Numbered from the stretch's first letter, positions 47,968-58,106 are shown. The stretch is DNA of 64,000 bases from Gammaproteobacteria bacterium (GCA_005878835.1 VBMV01000055.1:62001-126000), one strand, 5' to 3'. A program made the numbers and translations. The notes: a model not told the origin generated them from the sequence alone.

Positions 47968-49201
47968 CCGGCGCCAGCTGCGCGCCGCGCTCGGCATCCG
48001 CGAGCCCGGCGCAGGTCACGATCTGCTGCGTGTTGATGAACGGACCCTTGAGCTCGCGCGGCACCGCCGCGCGCCGGCTCTTGCGCCACAGGTCGTAGAT
48101 CGTCAGAGCGCCGGTCAGTGTGCCGAGGGTCGCGAAGTAGGCCCGCGGCCCGAAGGCGTGTATCAGGCTCCCCGCGAGCACCGGGCCCGCGGCGGCCGCC
48201 ATGCCGTTCATCATGAGGAGCGCGCTGCTCGCGTCCACCATCTGCGCCGGCTCGAGCTTGTCGTTGACGTGCGAGACCGAGAGCGAATAGAGCGTCAGCG
48301 CCGAGCCGCTGAAGAGTGCGGTGAGCGCGAGGAAGAGCCCCCGCGGCAAGGGGCCGAGGAAGACGATGCTCGCCGCCACCAGCGTCGCGAGTGTGCAGGC
48401 GCTCGCGATCACGGTGCGCCGATCGACGCGATCGGAGAGCCGTCCGACCGGGTACTGGGTGAGGACCGCGGCGAGAATGCTCACCGCCATGAAGGCCGCC
48501 ACCCCGCGCGGGCCGTTGCCGGAGAGGCGCGCATACACCGGGCCCATCGAGAAGATGATGGAGGAGATCAGTCCCGAGGCCGCGACCGCCACCACCCCGA
48601 GCGGGGAGTTGCGGTAGAGATCCCGGTAGCGCACCCGGTGCGGCACGGCGGGCTCGGGCGTGTGCTGCGCGGAGGCGACGATCGGCACCATCGCGAGCGA
48701 GATCAGCGCCGAGATCAGCATGAAGGGGGCAGGCGACTCGGGGCTCGTGAGCACCAGCAGGAACTGCGCCGACCCGAGCCCGACGTACAGCACCAGCATG
48801 TAGATGGCGAGCAGGCGCCCGCGATTGGTGCGGCTCGCGCGGTGATTGAGCCAGCTCTCGGCCACCACATAGATCCCGGCGAAGCACAACCCGGACACGA
48901 GGCGCATCAGCGCCCAGGGGAGCGGATGCACCCAGGAGGCATGCACCAGGCTCGCGACGGAGGCGAGCGCCGCGAGAGCCGCGAAGGCGCGCACGTGCCC
49001 GACCCGCTGCAGCGCCCGCGGCGCAATCTGCGTGCCGAGGAGATAGCCCACGTAGTAGCAGGACATCACGAGCCCGGTCACGGGCGTCGGGAATCCCTCG
49101 AGCGTGGCGCGCAGCCCGAGGATCGTGGCCTGAAGTCCCGCCCCGAGCATGAGGATGGCCATGCCGAGGAGCAGCGGCCAGGTTGCGAGGAGCGGATTCA
49201 C
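47933..49201 (-). CDS. MFS transporter (YcaD-like)
   Basis: A 422-aa membrane protein with about twelve helices. LGLRATLEGFPTPVTGLVMSCYYVGYLLG near residues 30-58 (position only) and the charged motif GRLSDRVDRRTV (about residue 255, an MFS motif A variant) match the YcaD-like family. The substrate is unknown. The start is ATG 49201; rsmG ends... upstream on the same strand, with its stop at 49215, so the two are 13 bases apart and likely co-transcribed. Confidence 0.84.
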   Translation of the reverse strand: MNPLLATWPLLLGMAILMLGAGLQATILGLRATLEGFPTPVTGLVMSCYYVGYLLGTQIAPRALQRVGHVRAFAALAALASVASLVHASWVHPLPWALMRLVSGLCFAGIYVVAESWLNHRASRTNRGRLLAIYMLVLYVGLGSAQFLLVLTSPESPAPFMLISALISLAMVPIVASAQHTPEPAVPHRVRYRDLYRNSPLGVVAVAASGLISSIIFSMGPVYARLSGNGPRGVAAFMAVSILAAVLTQYPVGRLSDRVDRRTVIASACTLATLVAASIVFLGPLPRGLFLALTALFSGSALTLYSLSVSHVNDKLEPAQMVDASSALLMMNGMAAAAGPVLAGSLIHAFGPRAYFATLGTLTGALTIYDLWRKSRRAAVPRELKGPFINTQQIVTCAGLADAERGAQLAPVKAAEAAPSSP

Positions 49202-49214
49202 GGGCGGCGGCCTT

Positions 49215-49898
49215 TCAGTCCACCGCGAGCGCCAGCACGAGCACGCAGCGCGCCTCCCCGAGACGGGGCACGGTGAGCTCGCGCGAGCCGACGAGCCGCC
49301 AGGACGAGGGCAGCGCCTCGAGCTCCTTTTCGGGCCAGCGGCCCTTCATGGCGAGAAGGCGGCTGTGCGCGGCGACGAGCCCCCTCGCCTGCGCGAGCAG
49401 CTTCGGCAGCGGTGCGAACGCGCGCGCGACGACCGTGTCGAAGGCTTCGGCAGGGCGCAGCGTCTCGACTCGCGCCTGCAGCGCCGTCACGTTCGCGAGC
49501 CCGAGCGTCTCCGCCGCGTGCGACGCGAAGCGGATCTTCTTGGCGGTCGAGTCGATGAGAGTGAAATGCCGCGCGGGATTTGCGACCGCCAGCGGCAGCC
49601 CCGGAAATCCCGCGCCGGTGCCGACGTCCGCGATGCGCGTGCCCTCGAGGTCGGGGTGGATGGCGAGGCTGTCGAGAAGGTGATGAGTCACCATGGCGCC
49701 GAGCGTGCGGACGCCCGTGAGGTTGTAGCGGCGGTTCCAGCGGGCGAGCTCCTCGAGGAGCGCGAGCAGCCGACCCGCGTCGGCATCGCTCAGGCGAACA
49801 CCGAGGCTGGCCGCATCCTCGACCAGGTGCTCGGCGGCACTCAGCTCCACGGCACTCAACCCAAGGCTCCTCGCACGCTCATCCGCGCGATTGATCAT
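49215..49898 (-). CDS. rsmG: 16S rRNA (guanine-N7) methyltransferase RsmG
   Basis: Methylates the N7 of G527 in 16S rRNA; its loss gives low-level streptomycin resistance in other bacteria. The 227-aa product has NRRYNLTGVR (about residues 55-64), SAM motif VGTGAGFPGLPLA (about 89-101) and ARVETLRP. ATG 49898 is the first suitable start and family-like; the long open frame beyond it is antisense to the response regulator. The start is only 9 bases from the divergent regulator's GTG, so both promoters must lie inside the opposite gene or the transcripts are nearly leaderless. Confidence 0.94.
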   Translation of the reverse strand: MINRADERARSLGLSAVELSAAEHLVEDAASLGVRLSDADAGRLLALLEELARWNRRYNLTGVRTLGAMVTHHLLDSLAIHPDLEGTRIADVGTGAGFPGLPLAVANPARHFTLIDSTAKKIRFASHAAETLGLANVTALQARVETLRPAEAFDTVVARAFAPLPKLLAQARGLVAAHSRLLAMKGRWPEKELEALPSSWRLVGSRELTVPRLGEARCVLVLALAVD

Positions 49899-49907
49899 AC
49901 TTCGCAG

Positions 49908-50570
49908 GTGCGACTGCTGCTGGTGGAAGACGACGCCATGATCGGGGAGGCGATCCGCGCGGGACTGAAGCGCGAGGGCTTCGCCGTGGACTGGGTGCAC
50001 GACGCCGAGGCCGCCGCCCAGGTGCTGCGCACCGAGCCCTTCGAGCTGCTGCTGCTCGATCTGGGTCTGCCCGGGAGCGACGGGCTCGAGCTCCTGAAGG
50101 TCCTGCGCGAGCGCGGCCTCACCGTGCCGGTGCTCATCATCACGGCGCGCGACGCGGTGTCCGATCGCGTGGCCGGCCTGGATGCGGGGGCGGACGACTA
50201 CCTCACCAAGCCCTTCGATCTGGACGAGCTCGCGGCGCGCATCCGGGCGCTGCTGCGCCGCAAGGCCGGCCGCTCGGCGCCGAGCATCGAGTACCTGGGC
50301 GTGGTGCTGGACCCGGCGGCGCATCGCGTCACGCGCGACGGCACCGAGATCGCACTCTCGCCGCGGGAATTCGCGCTGCTGCAACTGCTGCTCGAGCGCC
50401 CGGGAGTGATCCTGTCGCGCGCCCAGATCGAGGAGCGCCTGTACGGCTGGGGCGAGGAAGTGGAGAGCAACGCCGTGGAGGTTCACATTCACGGGCTGCG
50501 CCGCAAGCTCGGGGCGCAGTTCATTCTCACCGTACGCGGCGTTGGCTATCGCGTGAGGCCCGCGCCATGA
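49908..50570 (+). CDS. OmpR/PhoB-family response regulator (QseB-like)
   Basis: A 220-aa regulator. The receiver has LLVEDD (acid pair), the acceptor aspartate in LLLLDLGLPGSDG (about residue 51) and K in LTKPF (about 102). The winged-helix DNA-binding domain covers about 125-220 (LSPREFALLQLLLERPG, ESNAVEVHIHGLRRKL). The start is GTG 49908, since no ATG fits and the receiver begins immediately. Its stop overlaps the kinase start by ATGA. The length and motifs match QseB/PmrA-type regulators. Confidence 0.92.
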   Translation: MRLLLVEDDAMIGEAIRAGLKREGFAVDWVHDAEAAAQVLRTEPFELLLLDLGLPGSDGLELLKVLRERGLTVPVLIITARDAVSDRVAGLDAGADDYLTKPFDLDELAARIRALLRRKAGRSAPSIEYLGVVLDPAAHRVTRDGTEIALSPREFALLQLLLERPGVILSRAQIEERLYGWGEEVESNAVEVHIHGLRRKLGAQFILTVRGVGYRVRPAP

Positions 50571-51880
50571 GCTCGCTGCGTGCGCGGCTGCTGGCGTGGC
50601 TCCTCGGCGGCGTGGTGCTCGTCGGCGCCGCGGGCGGCTGGACCGTGTACCGCAACGCCTTGAGCGAGGCGGACGCGTTCTTCGACTACCACCTGCGCCA
50701 GACCGCGCTCATCCTGCGCGACCAGCCGGTCGAGTACCTGCTCGCGCCGCAGCTGCCGCCGGCGGACGCGGCCTACGACTTCGTCGTGCAGGTCTGGTCG
50801 CTCGATGGCGTGCGGGTGTACCTGTCGCGGCCGCACGCGGTGCTGCCGCAGATCACCACGCTCGGGTTCGCCACCGTCGCCACCAGCGAAGGGCGCTGGC
50901 GTGTGTTCGGGGTGCAGGCGCTCACCAAGGTCATCCAGGTGGCGCAGCCGATGAGCGTGCGCCAGCAGCGCGCCGCGGAGCTGGCGCTGCAGACGCTCAA
51001 GCCGTTCGCGCTGCTGCTGCCGGTGCTGGCGCTGCTGATCTGGCTGGCGGTCGGGCACGCGCTCGAGCCCCTGCAGCGCCTCACGGCGCAGGTTATGGCG
51101 CGCCGCGTCAACGCCCTGGAGTCGCTCCCCGACACGCGCCTGCCGGACGAGGTGCAGCCGCTCATCGGCGCGCTCAACGATCTGCTCGCACGGCTGCGCG
51201 CGGCGCTGGAGCGCGAGCGCGCCTTCATGGCCGACGCCGCGCACGAGCTGCGCACACCCCTCACCGCGCTGCACCTGCAGACGGCCATGCTCGCGCGGGC
51301 CAGCGGAGACGCCGAGCGCGCCGCGGCGATGGAAACCCTGTCGGCGGGCGTGCAGCGCGCCATCCGCCTGGTCGAGCAGATGCTGGCGCTCGCCCGCCAG
51401 GAGCCGCGGGCCGAAGCGCAACGCGTGGCCGTGCGCCTCGATGATCTGGCGCGCGAGATCGTCGCCGAGCTGGTGCCGCTCGCCGACGCCGGCCGCATCG
51501 ACGTGGGCGTCTCGGCGGCGCAGCCTGCGAGCGTGCACGGGGAGCCGGACGCCCTGCGCACGCTGCTGCGCAACCTGGTGGACAACGCCGTGCGCTACAC
51601 GCCCGCAGGCGGCCGGGTCGACGTCGCGGTCGAGGAGGCGAATGACACCCGCGGCGCGCGCCTCACGGTGAGCGACGACGGTGCCGGCATTCCACCGGCC
51701 GAGCGCGAGCGGGTGTTCGATCGCTTCTACCGTCGCGCCGGAACGGCGCCTGCCGGCAGCGGGCTCGGGCTGTCGATCGTCAAGACCATCGCGGAAAGCC
51801 ACGGCGCGAGCATCAGCCTCGCCGAGGGGCCCTCGGGCAAGGGGCTCACTGTGACGGTGAGCTTCCCGCGAGAGGACTAA
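50567..51880 (+). CDS. Sensor histidine kinase (QseC-like)
   Basis: Membrane kinase of 437 aa: spans at about residues 8-28 and 142-165 flank a periplasmic sensor of about 115 residues, then HAMP-like region, HisKA with the phosphorylated histidine in FMADAAHELRTPLTALH (about residue 226), N box LRNLVDNAVRY, G1 box VSDDGAGIPP and G2 box GSGLGLSIVK. All motifs are intact. It is the partner of the regulator encoded just upstream. The signal is unknown. Confidence 0.92.
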   Translation: MSSLRARLLAWLLGGVVLVGAAGGWTVYRNALSEADAFFDYHLRQTALILRDQPVEYLLAPQLPPADAAYDFVVQVWSLDGVRVYLSRPHAVLPQITTLGFATVATSEGRWRVFGVQALTKVIQVAQPMSVRQQRAAELALQTLKPFALLLPVLALLIWLAVGHALEPLQRLTAQVMARRVNALESLPDTRLPDEVQPLIGALNDLLARLRAALERERAFMADAAHELRTPLTALHLQTAMLARASGDAERAAAMETLSAGVQRAIRLVEQMLALARQEPRAEAQRVAVRLDDLAREIVAELVPLADAGRIDVGVSAAQPASVHGEPDALRTLLRNLVDNAVRYTPAGGRVDVAVEEANDTRGARLTVSDDGAGIPPAERERVFDRFYRRAGTAPAGSGLGLSIVKTIAESHGASISLAEGPSGKGLTVTVSFPRED

Positions 51881-53847
51881 TGCGCCAGCCTCTGCAGAAA
51901 GCTCGCCGCGGTCTGCAGGTACACGTCGCGGTTGGCCTTCTTCCTGAAGCCGTGTCCTTCGTCCTTGGCGAGCAGATACCACACCTCACCGCCGGCGGCG
52001 CGCACGCTCCACACCAGCTGCTCGGACTCGGACACCGGCACGCGCGGGTCGTTGGCCCCCGCCACCACCAGCAGCGGCTTCCTGATGCGCTTCGCGTTGG
52101 TCAGGGGCGAGATGCGATTGAGGAACACCCGCATGCTGGTGTCGCGCTCGTCGCCGTATTCGGCGCGCCGCAGATCGCGCCGGTAGGCGGCAGTGTTGCG
52201 CAGGAAGGTCACGAAGTTGCTGATCCCGACGAGGTCGATCCCCCCTCGCAGCCGCTCGCCATAGGCGATGAGGGAGGCGAGCGCCAGGTAGCCGCCGTAC
52301 GAGCCGCCCATCACCGCGACCCGCTCGCGATCGAGCTGCGGCTGCACGCCGATCCACACCAGCAGCGAGCCGATGTCGCGCACCGCGTCCTCGCGCAGCA
52401 CGCCGTTGTCGAGGGCGAGGAAGCTCTTGCCGTAACCGGATGAGCCGCGCACGTTGGGCGCGACCACGGCGTAGCCGAGCTCGTTGACGAGAAACTGCAC
52501 GAACGGGTCCCAGCCCGGGCGGTACTGCGACTCGGGCCCCCCGTGAATGTCGATCACCACCGGGCACGGGGCCGCCGTGCGCGGCCGGTAGAGGTACGCC
52601 GACAGCATGCGCGCGTGGCGGCCGACGCCGGTGCGATCCCAGGTGGGATAGTGGATGAGCTCGGGCGTGGTGAGCGTACTCGGGTCGAGCGGGCCGGGCT
52701 CGCTGCGGGTCCAGCGCTCGAGCTTGCCGTGCTCGAGGTCGTAGACGTAGACATCGCGGGGCGCGAGCGCCGATTCCGCCGACAGCGCGAGTCTGCGCCC
52801 GCTGCGGTCGAAGCGCAGGTTGCCGATGCGGCCTTCCGGCAGGCCCACGGGGGCGAGCTCGAGTTTCGCCTGGGTATCGAGTACCGTGAGACGGCTGCGG
52901 CCGTCGTCATCGACGACGTAAGCCACGTAGCGCCCGTCGCCGCTGACGTCGAAGTCTTCCACGTCCCAGCCGGCGGCGGGCGTGACGCTGCGGCTCTGGT
53001 GTGTGACCGGATCCTTGAGTTTGAGCTGCACGAGCTCCCCGTCCTCGTCGGTGAGCACGTATACGCTGCGGCCGTCGGGAGCGAACTTCGCCATGCGGAT
53101 GCCGACTTTGCGGGGGCTGTCCTCGAGCGCCGTGAGCGTTCCGGTCGCGACATCCGCGAGGTACAGATAACTCTCGCTGATCGAGACGTATTTCCACACC
53201 AGCAGCTGGCGGTCGTCCGCCGACCAGTCGAGGGGGTACCAGGTGTCCTGGTGCCCGCCGACCAGCAGCTGCGGCGCGGCGCCGCTGGTCACATCCGCCA
53301 CGTACACGTCGTAACTGAGCGAGTCGCGGTCATTGCCGTAGAAGGCCACGCGCCGGCCGTCGTGGGCCCACACCGGGCTGCCGTGGATGAAGGCCCCGTG
53401 GGTGAGCTGACGCACGTCGCCGCCGCCGCCGTGGTAGTACACCTGCGCGTTCTCATCGCCTCCCTGATCCTTCAGGAACACGAAGCCGCTGCCGCCGCGC
53501 GGCGCGCGCGCCCACTCGATCGGGTCCTGGTAGAAGGTGAGCTGCTCACGCATGCCGAGCGGGGCGGCAACGCGGTGCAGCTGCTCGCTGTCGCCGAAGC
53601 GCGTCGCGACCAGCAGTCCCCCGTCGGCGAGCCAGTCGAGGAACGTCGCCTGCCGCGACTGCTGGTAGCGCTCGAGCCGCGCCATGAGCGCCGCATCCGG
53701 GAGCGGAACGCTCTCGAGCACGAGATTGCCGAGCTCGCGGTGCGCCGGGGCCGGCTGCTGGGCGAGCGAGGCGGATGCGCACAGCGCGGCGACACCCGCT
53801 GCGGCGCATACGGCGAGCGCCGCCGGGAGGGAGCACTGATCGGCCAT
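51877..53847 (-). CDS. Exported S9-family prolyl oligopeptidase
   Basis: Secreted serine peptidase (656 aa) with a signal peptide ending near ASLAQQ (about residue 30), a beta-propeller from about 60 to 390 (repeated SPVWAHDGRRVAFY-type blades), and an alpha/beta-hydrolase domain from about 410. The catalytic Ser is in GGSYGGYLAL (about residue 503), Asp in AGANDPRVP (about 590) and His in DEGHGFRKKANR (about 625). It likely trims short peptides in the periplasm. It converges on the sensor kinase gene with a 4-bp overlap. Confidence 0.9.
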   Translation of the reverse strand: MADQCSLPAALAVCAAAGVAALCASASLAQQPAPAHRELGNLVLESVPLPDAALMARLERYQQSRQATFLDWLADGGLLVATRFGDSEQLHRVAAPLGMREQLTFYQDPIEWARAPRGGSGFVFLKDQGGDENAQVYYHGGGGDVRQLTHGAFIHGSPVWAHDGRRVAFYGNDRDSLSYDVYVADVTSGAAPQLLVGGHQDTWYPLDWSADDRQLLVWKYVSISESYLYLADVATGTLTALEDSPRKVGIRMAKFAPDGRSVYVLTDEDGELVQLKLKDPVTHQSRSVTPAAGWDVEDFDVSGDGRYVAYVVDDDGRSRLTVLDTQAKLELAPVGLPEGRIGNLRFDRSGRRLALSAESALAPRDVYVYDLEHGKLERWTRSEPGPLDPSTLTTPELIHYPTWDRTGVGRHARMLSAYLYRPRTAAPCPVVIDIHGGPESQYRPGWDPFVQFLVNELGYAVVAPNVRGSSGYGKSFLALDNGVLREDAVRDIGSLLVWIGVQPQLDRERVAVMGGSYGGYLALASLIAYGERLRGGIDLVGISNFVTFLRNTAAYRRDLRRAEYGDERDTSMRVFLNRISPLTNAKRIRKPLLVVAGANDPRVPVSESEQLVWSVRAAGGEVWYLLAKDEGHGFRKKANRDVYLQTAASFLQRLAH

Positions 53848-53873
53848 GCCTCTAAGCTAGCCTACAGGTTACG

Positions 53874-54875
53874 ATGTGTACATTCGCGACACGCCATCCG
53901 CGACGCAGCGCACAGGTCGACGTTCCCTTGAAGCCGCGACTGTATCGACACCCGCACGGCGTCTGCGCCGTCGATGCCGAGTACCTCTATCCCGGGCACG
54001 CCGCCGCGCACATCATCGAGGATGGCGGTCGCGCGGCCTTCGTCGATGTGGGCACCAACGCTTCCGTCCCCTACCTGCTGGCGGCGCTCGCCGAGCTTGG
54101 CATCGCGCGCGCGGCGGTGGACTACGTGCTGCTGACGCACGTGCACCTGGACCACGCCGGCGGGGCGGGGCGGCTGATGCAGGAGCTCCCCAACGCCGTG
54201 GCGGTGCTGCATCCGCGCGGCGCGCCGCACATGATCGACCCCAGCCGCCTGATCGAGGGCTCGCGCGCGGTCTACGGCGAGCGCCTCGAGCAGCTGTACG
54301 GGCAGCTGCTGCCGATCCCGGCCGCGCGCGTGCGCGTGGTCGAGGATGGCGAGCGGGTGCGCCTCGGCGGCCGCACGCTCGAGCTCATCCACGTCCCGGG
54401 GCACGCGCTGCACCACTACGCCGTCGTGGACCCGGCGCACGCCAGCATCTTCGCCGGCGACACCTTCGGCATCTCCTACCGCTCGCTCGACAGCGCGCAG
54501 GGCGCCTTCATCACCCCGACCACGCCCCCTTCGCAGTTCGATCCGGAGCAGCTCATCGCCTCCATCGAGCGGATGCTGGCGTACCGCCCCGAGTCCGTAT
54601 ACCTCATGCACTTCAGCCGCGTGACCGGCGTGCCGCGTCTGGGCGAGCTGCTCAAGCCGCAGGTGCGTGAGCTGGCCCGCATCGCGCGCGCTCACGCGCA
54701 GGACCCCGACCCCGCCGCCGGCATCCGCGCCGCGATGCGCGCTCTGTGGCTCGATCTGGCGCACGGTCACGGCTGCGCGCTCAGCGATGGTGAGATCGAG
54801 AAGGTCCTGGAGGGCGACCTCGAGCTCAACACCCAGGGTCTCATGGTGTGGCTCAAGCGCCTCGGCCGGCACTGA
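53874..54875 (+). CDS. MBL-fold metallo-hydrolase
   Basis: Metallo-beta-lactamase-fold protein (333 aa) with the metal site LTHVHLDHAGG (HXHXDH, residues about 87-97), a further His in HVPGHALHHYAV (about 175-186), Asp in FAGDTFG, and His in YLMHFSRV (about 244). Homologues include glyoxalase II-like and quorum-quenching hydrolases, so the substrate is open. ATG 53874 has AGG six bases upstream; a TTG at 53929 would remove a non-conserved 18-residue lead. Confidence 0.83.
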   Translation: MCTFATRHPRRSAQVDVPLKPRLYRHPHGVCAVDAEYLYPGHAAAHIIEDGGRAAFVDVGTNASVPYLLAALAELGIARAAVDYVLLTHVHLDHAGGAGRLMQELPNAVAVLHPRGAPHMIDPSRLIEGSRAVYGERLEQLYGQLLPIPAARVRVVEDGERVRLGGRTLELIHVPGHALHHYAVVDPAHASIFAGDTFGISYRSLDSAQGAFITPTTPPSQFDPEQLIASIERMLAYRPESVYLMHFSRVTGVPRLGELLKPQVRELARIARAHAQDPDPAAGIRAAMRALWLDLAHGHGCALSDGEIEKVLEGDLELNTQGLMVWLKRLGRH

Positions 54876-54956
54876 CGCGCGCGCTTGCCGCCGTCGGGGC
54901 ACGGCGTTAGGGTCTGCACGGGCTTCGCAGGTCAAGGACGCGGTGGCGGTGCGAGC

Positions 54957-55949
54957 ATGACTTCCAGCTTCAAGGCGTTCCGCATTCATTCCGAAGGGGG
55001 CCGGATTGCCGCCCGCTTCGAGCCCGTCACGCTCGATGAGCTCGCCCCCGGGGAGGTCGTGATCCGGGTGAGCCACTCCGACATCAACTACAAGGACGCG
55101 CTCGCCGCGACCGGGGCCGGCAAGATCCTGCGCCGCTACCCGCTGGTGGGCGGCATCGACCTGGCGGGTGTCGTCGAAACCTCGAGCGATGCGCGCTACC
55201 GGCCCGGCGCTGCGGTGCTCGTGACCGGCTGCGGGCTGTCCGAGACCCACGATGGCGGCTACGCGCAGTTCGCGCGCGTGCCGGGAGACTGGGTGATTCC
55301 GATGCCGGAGGGACTCGATGCCTTCACTGCCATGGCGCTCGGCACTGCCGGGTTCACCGCGGCACTCGCCATCCACCGCCTGGAGCACAACGGCCAGTCC
55401 CCGGCTGGCGGGCCGATCGCGGTCACCGGCGCCTCCGGAGGCGTGGGTAGCATCGCGGTCGATATGCTCGCCGCCCGCGGCTACCGGGTCGTGGCCGTGA
55501 GCGGCAAGGCGGCCGCGGCAGAGTACCTGAAGGAGCTCGGCGCGGCGCAGGTGCTCGCCCGCCAGGACCTCGAGCTCGGCTCCCGGCCGCTGGAGAATGC
55601 GCGCTTCGCCGGCGCCATCGACACTCTGGGGGGCGAAGTGCTCGCCTGGCTCACGCGCAGCGTGGACTTCTGGGGCAACATCGCCAGCATCGGCATGGCG
55701 GGGAGCGCCGAGCTCAAGACCACCGTGATGCCCTTCATCCTGCGCGGCGTGAACCTCCTCGGCATCAACTCCTCGGCGACGCGGCGCGAGTGGCGGCTGG
55801 CGGTCTGGAAGCGCATCGCCACCGACCTGCGACCGCGGCACCTCGAGCGCATCGTCACGCGCACCATCGCCTTCGATGAGCTGCCGCGCGCGTTTGCCGC
55901 CTACCTCGAAGGCGCGGTCACCGGCCGCACGGTGGTGCGCATCGCCTGA
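54957..55949 (+). CDS. acuI: AcuI/YhdH-family NADPH-dependent acryloyl-CoA reductase-like enzyme
   Basis: Medium-chain reductase (330 aa) without structural zinc ligands. It has HSDINYKDALAATGAGKILRRYP near residue 37 (position only), and the NADPH loop TGASGGVGSIAVDMLA (about residues 154-169). The YhdH/AcuI group reduces acryloyl-CoA to propionyl-CoA. The genes that follow (prpB, prpC, prpD) consume propionyl-CoA, which strengthens the assignment. The ATG at 54957 is the family start. A 97-base gap with an inverted repeat separates it from prpB. Confidence 0.82.
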   Translation: MTSSFKAFRIHSEGGRIAARFEPVTLDELAPGEVVIRVSHSDINYKDALAATGAGKILRRYPLVGGIDLAGVVETSSDARYRPGAAVLVTGCGLSETHDGGYAQFARVPGDWVIPMPEGLDAFTAMALGTAGFTAALAIHRLEHNGQSPAGGPIAVTGASGGVGSIAVDMLAARGYRVVAVSGKAAAAEYLKELGAAQVLARQDLELGSRPLENARFAGAIDTLGGEVLAWLTRSVDFWGNIASIGMAGSAELKTTVMPFILRGVNLLGINSSATRREWRLAVWKRIATDLRPRHLERIVTRTIAFDELPRAFAAYLEGAVTGRTVVRIA

Positions 55950-55960
55950 TGCCGCGCCCC

Positions 55961-56020
55961 ATCCTACCCGCCAGTAGGATACGGCGCGGCTGGTCCGCCG
56001 GCGCGCGCCGCGTATAGAAT
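55961..56020 (+). promoter_or_regulatory. Inverted repeat and -10 box upstream of prpBCD
   Basis: ATCCTAC-N6-GTAGGAT (55961-55980) is a perfect 7-base inverted repeat directly after the acuI stop, and TATAGAAT (56013-56020) lies 25 bases before the prpB ATG. The repeat may be an operator for the prp genes or a weak terminator for acuI; there is no T-tract, so the first is favoured. Confidence 0.5.
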
Positions 56021-56045
56021 ATCGGCCCCGTTTCGAGGTCCTGTC

Positions 56046-56939
56046 ATGTCGCAGCGATCAGTCAGCGCCGGGACCCGCCTGCGGGAGGCGGTCGAGGCCG
56101 AGCGCCCCCTGCAGCTCGTCGGGACGATCGACGCGTATGCGGCGCTGCTGGCGCAGAACGCGGGCTTTCGCGCCATCTACCTGTCGGGCGCGGGAGTCGC
56201 CAACGCCTCCTTCGGGCTGCCGGACCTCGGTATCACCACGCTCAATGAGGTCTGCGAGGACGTGCGGCGCATCAGTGCGGCGTGCCCGCTGCCGCTGCTG
56301 GTCGATGCCGATACCGGCTTCGGTAGCGCCTTCAACATCGCCAGGACCTGCAGGGAGCTGATCCGCGCCGGAGCCGCCGGCATGCATCTGGAGGATCAGG
56401 TGTCCGCCAAGCGCTGCGGCCACCGCCCGGGCAAGGCCCTGGTGTCCGCCGCCGAGATGGTCGATCGGCTCAAGGCCGCGGTCGACGCACGCGCCGATGG
56501 CGAGTTCGTCATCATGGCGCGCACCGATGCGCATGCGGTGGAGGGCCAGAGCGCGGCGCTGGAGCGCGCGGCGGCGTACGCGCAAGCCGGCGCGGACATG
56601 ATCTTCGCGGAAGCCCTGCAGACCCTGGAGGAGTACCGGCAGTTTGCCGCGAGCCTCGAGGTGCCGGTGCTCGCCAACATCACCGAGTTCGGCCAGACCC
56701 CCCTCTTCAGCAGCACGGAGCTCGGCGGCGCGGGCGTGCGCCTGGTGCTGTATCCGCTGTCCGCCTTTCGCGCCGCCGCCAGGGCTGCGGCCACGGTGTA
56801 CGGCGCCATCCGCCGGCACGGCACGCAGAAGAGCGTGCTCGATCTGATGCAGACCCGCGCCGAGCTCTACGACGTGCTCGGCTACCTCGCGTACGAGAAG
56901 AAACTCGATGAGCTGTTCGGGAAAGTGAGCGATGACTGA
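56046..56939 (+). CDS. prpB: 2-Methylisocitrate lyase
   Basis: Last step of the methylcitrate cycle: splits 2-methylisocitrate into pyruvate and succinate (297 aa). The active-site cysteine is in KRCGHRPGK (about residues 120-128). The Mg-binding acidic motif is VDADTGFG (about 87-94), and EALQTLEEY lies later. KRCGH favours methylisocitrate lyase over isocitrate lyase. It overlaps prpC by 8 bp, so the two are translationally coupled. Confidence 0.95.
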   Translation: MSQRSVSAGTRLREAVEAERPLQLVGTIDAYAALLAQNAGFRAIYLSGAGVANASFGLPDLGITTLNEVCEDVRRISAACPLPLLVDADTGFGSAFNIARTCRELIRAGAAGMHLEDQVSAKRCGHRPGKALVSAAEMVDRLKAAVDARADGEFVIMARTDAHAVEGQSAALERAAAYAQAGADMIFAEALQTLEEYRQFAASLEVPVLANITEFGQTPLFSSTELGGAGVRLVLYPLSAFRAAARAAATVYGAIRRHGTQKSVLDLMQTRAELYDVLGYLAYEKKLDELFGKVSDD

Positions 56940-58080
56940 GGCGAGCCCCTTCAGGCCCAAGAAGTCGGTGGCGCTCTCGGGCGTGACCGCGGGCAACACC
57001 GCGCTGTGCACGGTCGGGCGCACCGGCAACGACCTGCACTATCGCGGCTACGACATCCTGGAGATGGCGAACGTCTGCGAGTTCGAGGAGATCGCGTACC
57101 TGCTGATCCACGAGAAGCTCCCCAACCGCGCCGAGCTCGGCGCCTACAAGGCGCGCCTCAGGTCACTGCGCGGCTTGCCGGAGGGCGTGCGCACGCTGCT
57201 CGAGGTGCTGCCGGCGAGCGCGCACCCGATGGACGTGCTGCGCACCGGCGCCTCGATGCTCGGGTGCCTCGAGCCGGAGCCGCAGGATCATGGCGCGGCC
57301 GGGGCACGCGCGATCGCCGACCGGCTGATCGCGTGCCTGGGGTCGATGCTCACCTACTGGTACCACTTCAGCCGCGTGGGTAAGCGCATCCGGGTCGAGA
57401 CCGAGGATGACTCGGTCGGCGCGCACTTCCTGCACCTGTTGCAAGGCAAGAGCGCGCCGGCCTCCTGGGTGCGCGCCATGCACACTTCCCTGATCCTGTA
57501 CGCCGAGCATGAATTCAACGCCTCCACCTTCGCCGCGCGTGTCATCGCCGGCACCGGCGCGGATGTGTACTCCTGCATCACCGGCGCGATCGGCGCGCTG
57601 CGCGGACCGAAGCACGGCGGCGCCAACGAGCTGGCGCTGGAGACCCAGCAACGCTACGACAGCCCGGCGGCCGCCGCTGCGGACATCCGCGCGCGCCTCG
57701 AGCGCCACGAGCTCGTCATCGGCTTCGGGCACCCCGTCTACACTCTCGCCGATCCGCGCAACCAGGTCATCAAGGAGGTGGCGCGCGAGCTGGCGCGCGA
57801 GGCGGGCAATGAGCGCCTGTTCGACATCGCCGAGCGCATCGAGACCGTGATGCGCGACCTCAAGGGCATGTTCGCCAACCTCGACTGGTTCTCGGCGGTC
57901 TCGTACCACATGATGGGCGTACCGAAGGAGATGTTCACGCCGCTGTTCGTCATCGCCCGCACCACCGGCTGGGCGGCGCACGTCATCGAGCAGCGCGCCG
58001 ACGGCAAGATCATCCGGCCGGCCGCCCACTACACCGGCCCCGAGAGCCTCGAGTTCGTGCCCATCGGGCAGCGGCCCTGA
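56932..58080 (+). CDS. prpC: 2-Methylcitrate synthase
   Basis: Condenses propionyl-CoA with oxaloacetate (382 aa). It has the start [18 protein letters not shown] of the family, catalytic His in [13 protein letters not shown] (about residue 225) and [13 protein letters not shown] (about residue 263), and the catalytic Asp region [13 protein letters not shown] (about residue 320). The short length and VTAGNTA motif point to methylcitrate rather than citrate synthase. Oxaloacetate can come from the malate dehydrogenase at 5.3 kb. Confidence 0.95.
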   Translation: MTEASPFRPKKSVALSGVTAGNTALCTVGRTGNDLHYRGYDILEMANVCEFEEIAYLLIHEKLPNRAELGAYKARLRSLRGLPEGVRTLLEVLPASAHPMDVLRTGASMLGCLEPEPQDHGAAGARAIADRLIACLGSMLTYWYHFSRVGKRIRVETEDDSVGAHFLHLLQGKSAPASWVRAMHTSLILYAEHEFNASTFAARVIAGTGADVYSCITGAIGALRGPKHGGANELALETQQRYDSPAAAAADIRARLERHELVIGFGHPVYTLADPRNQVIKEVARELAREAGNERLFDIAERIETVMRDLKGMFANLDWFSAVSYHMMGVPKEMFTPLFVIARTTGWAAHVIEQRADGKIIRPAAHYTGPESLEFVPIGQRP

Positions 58081-58106
58081 AGGTGCGCGCTCGAGCGTGA
58101 GGTCAC

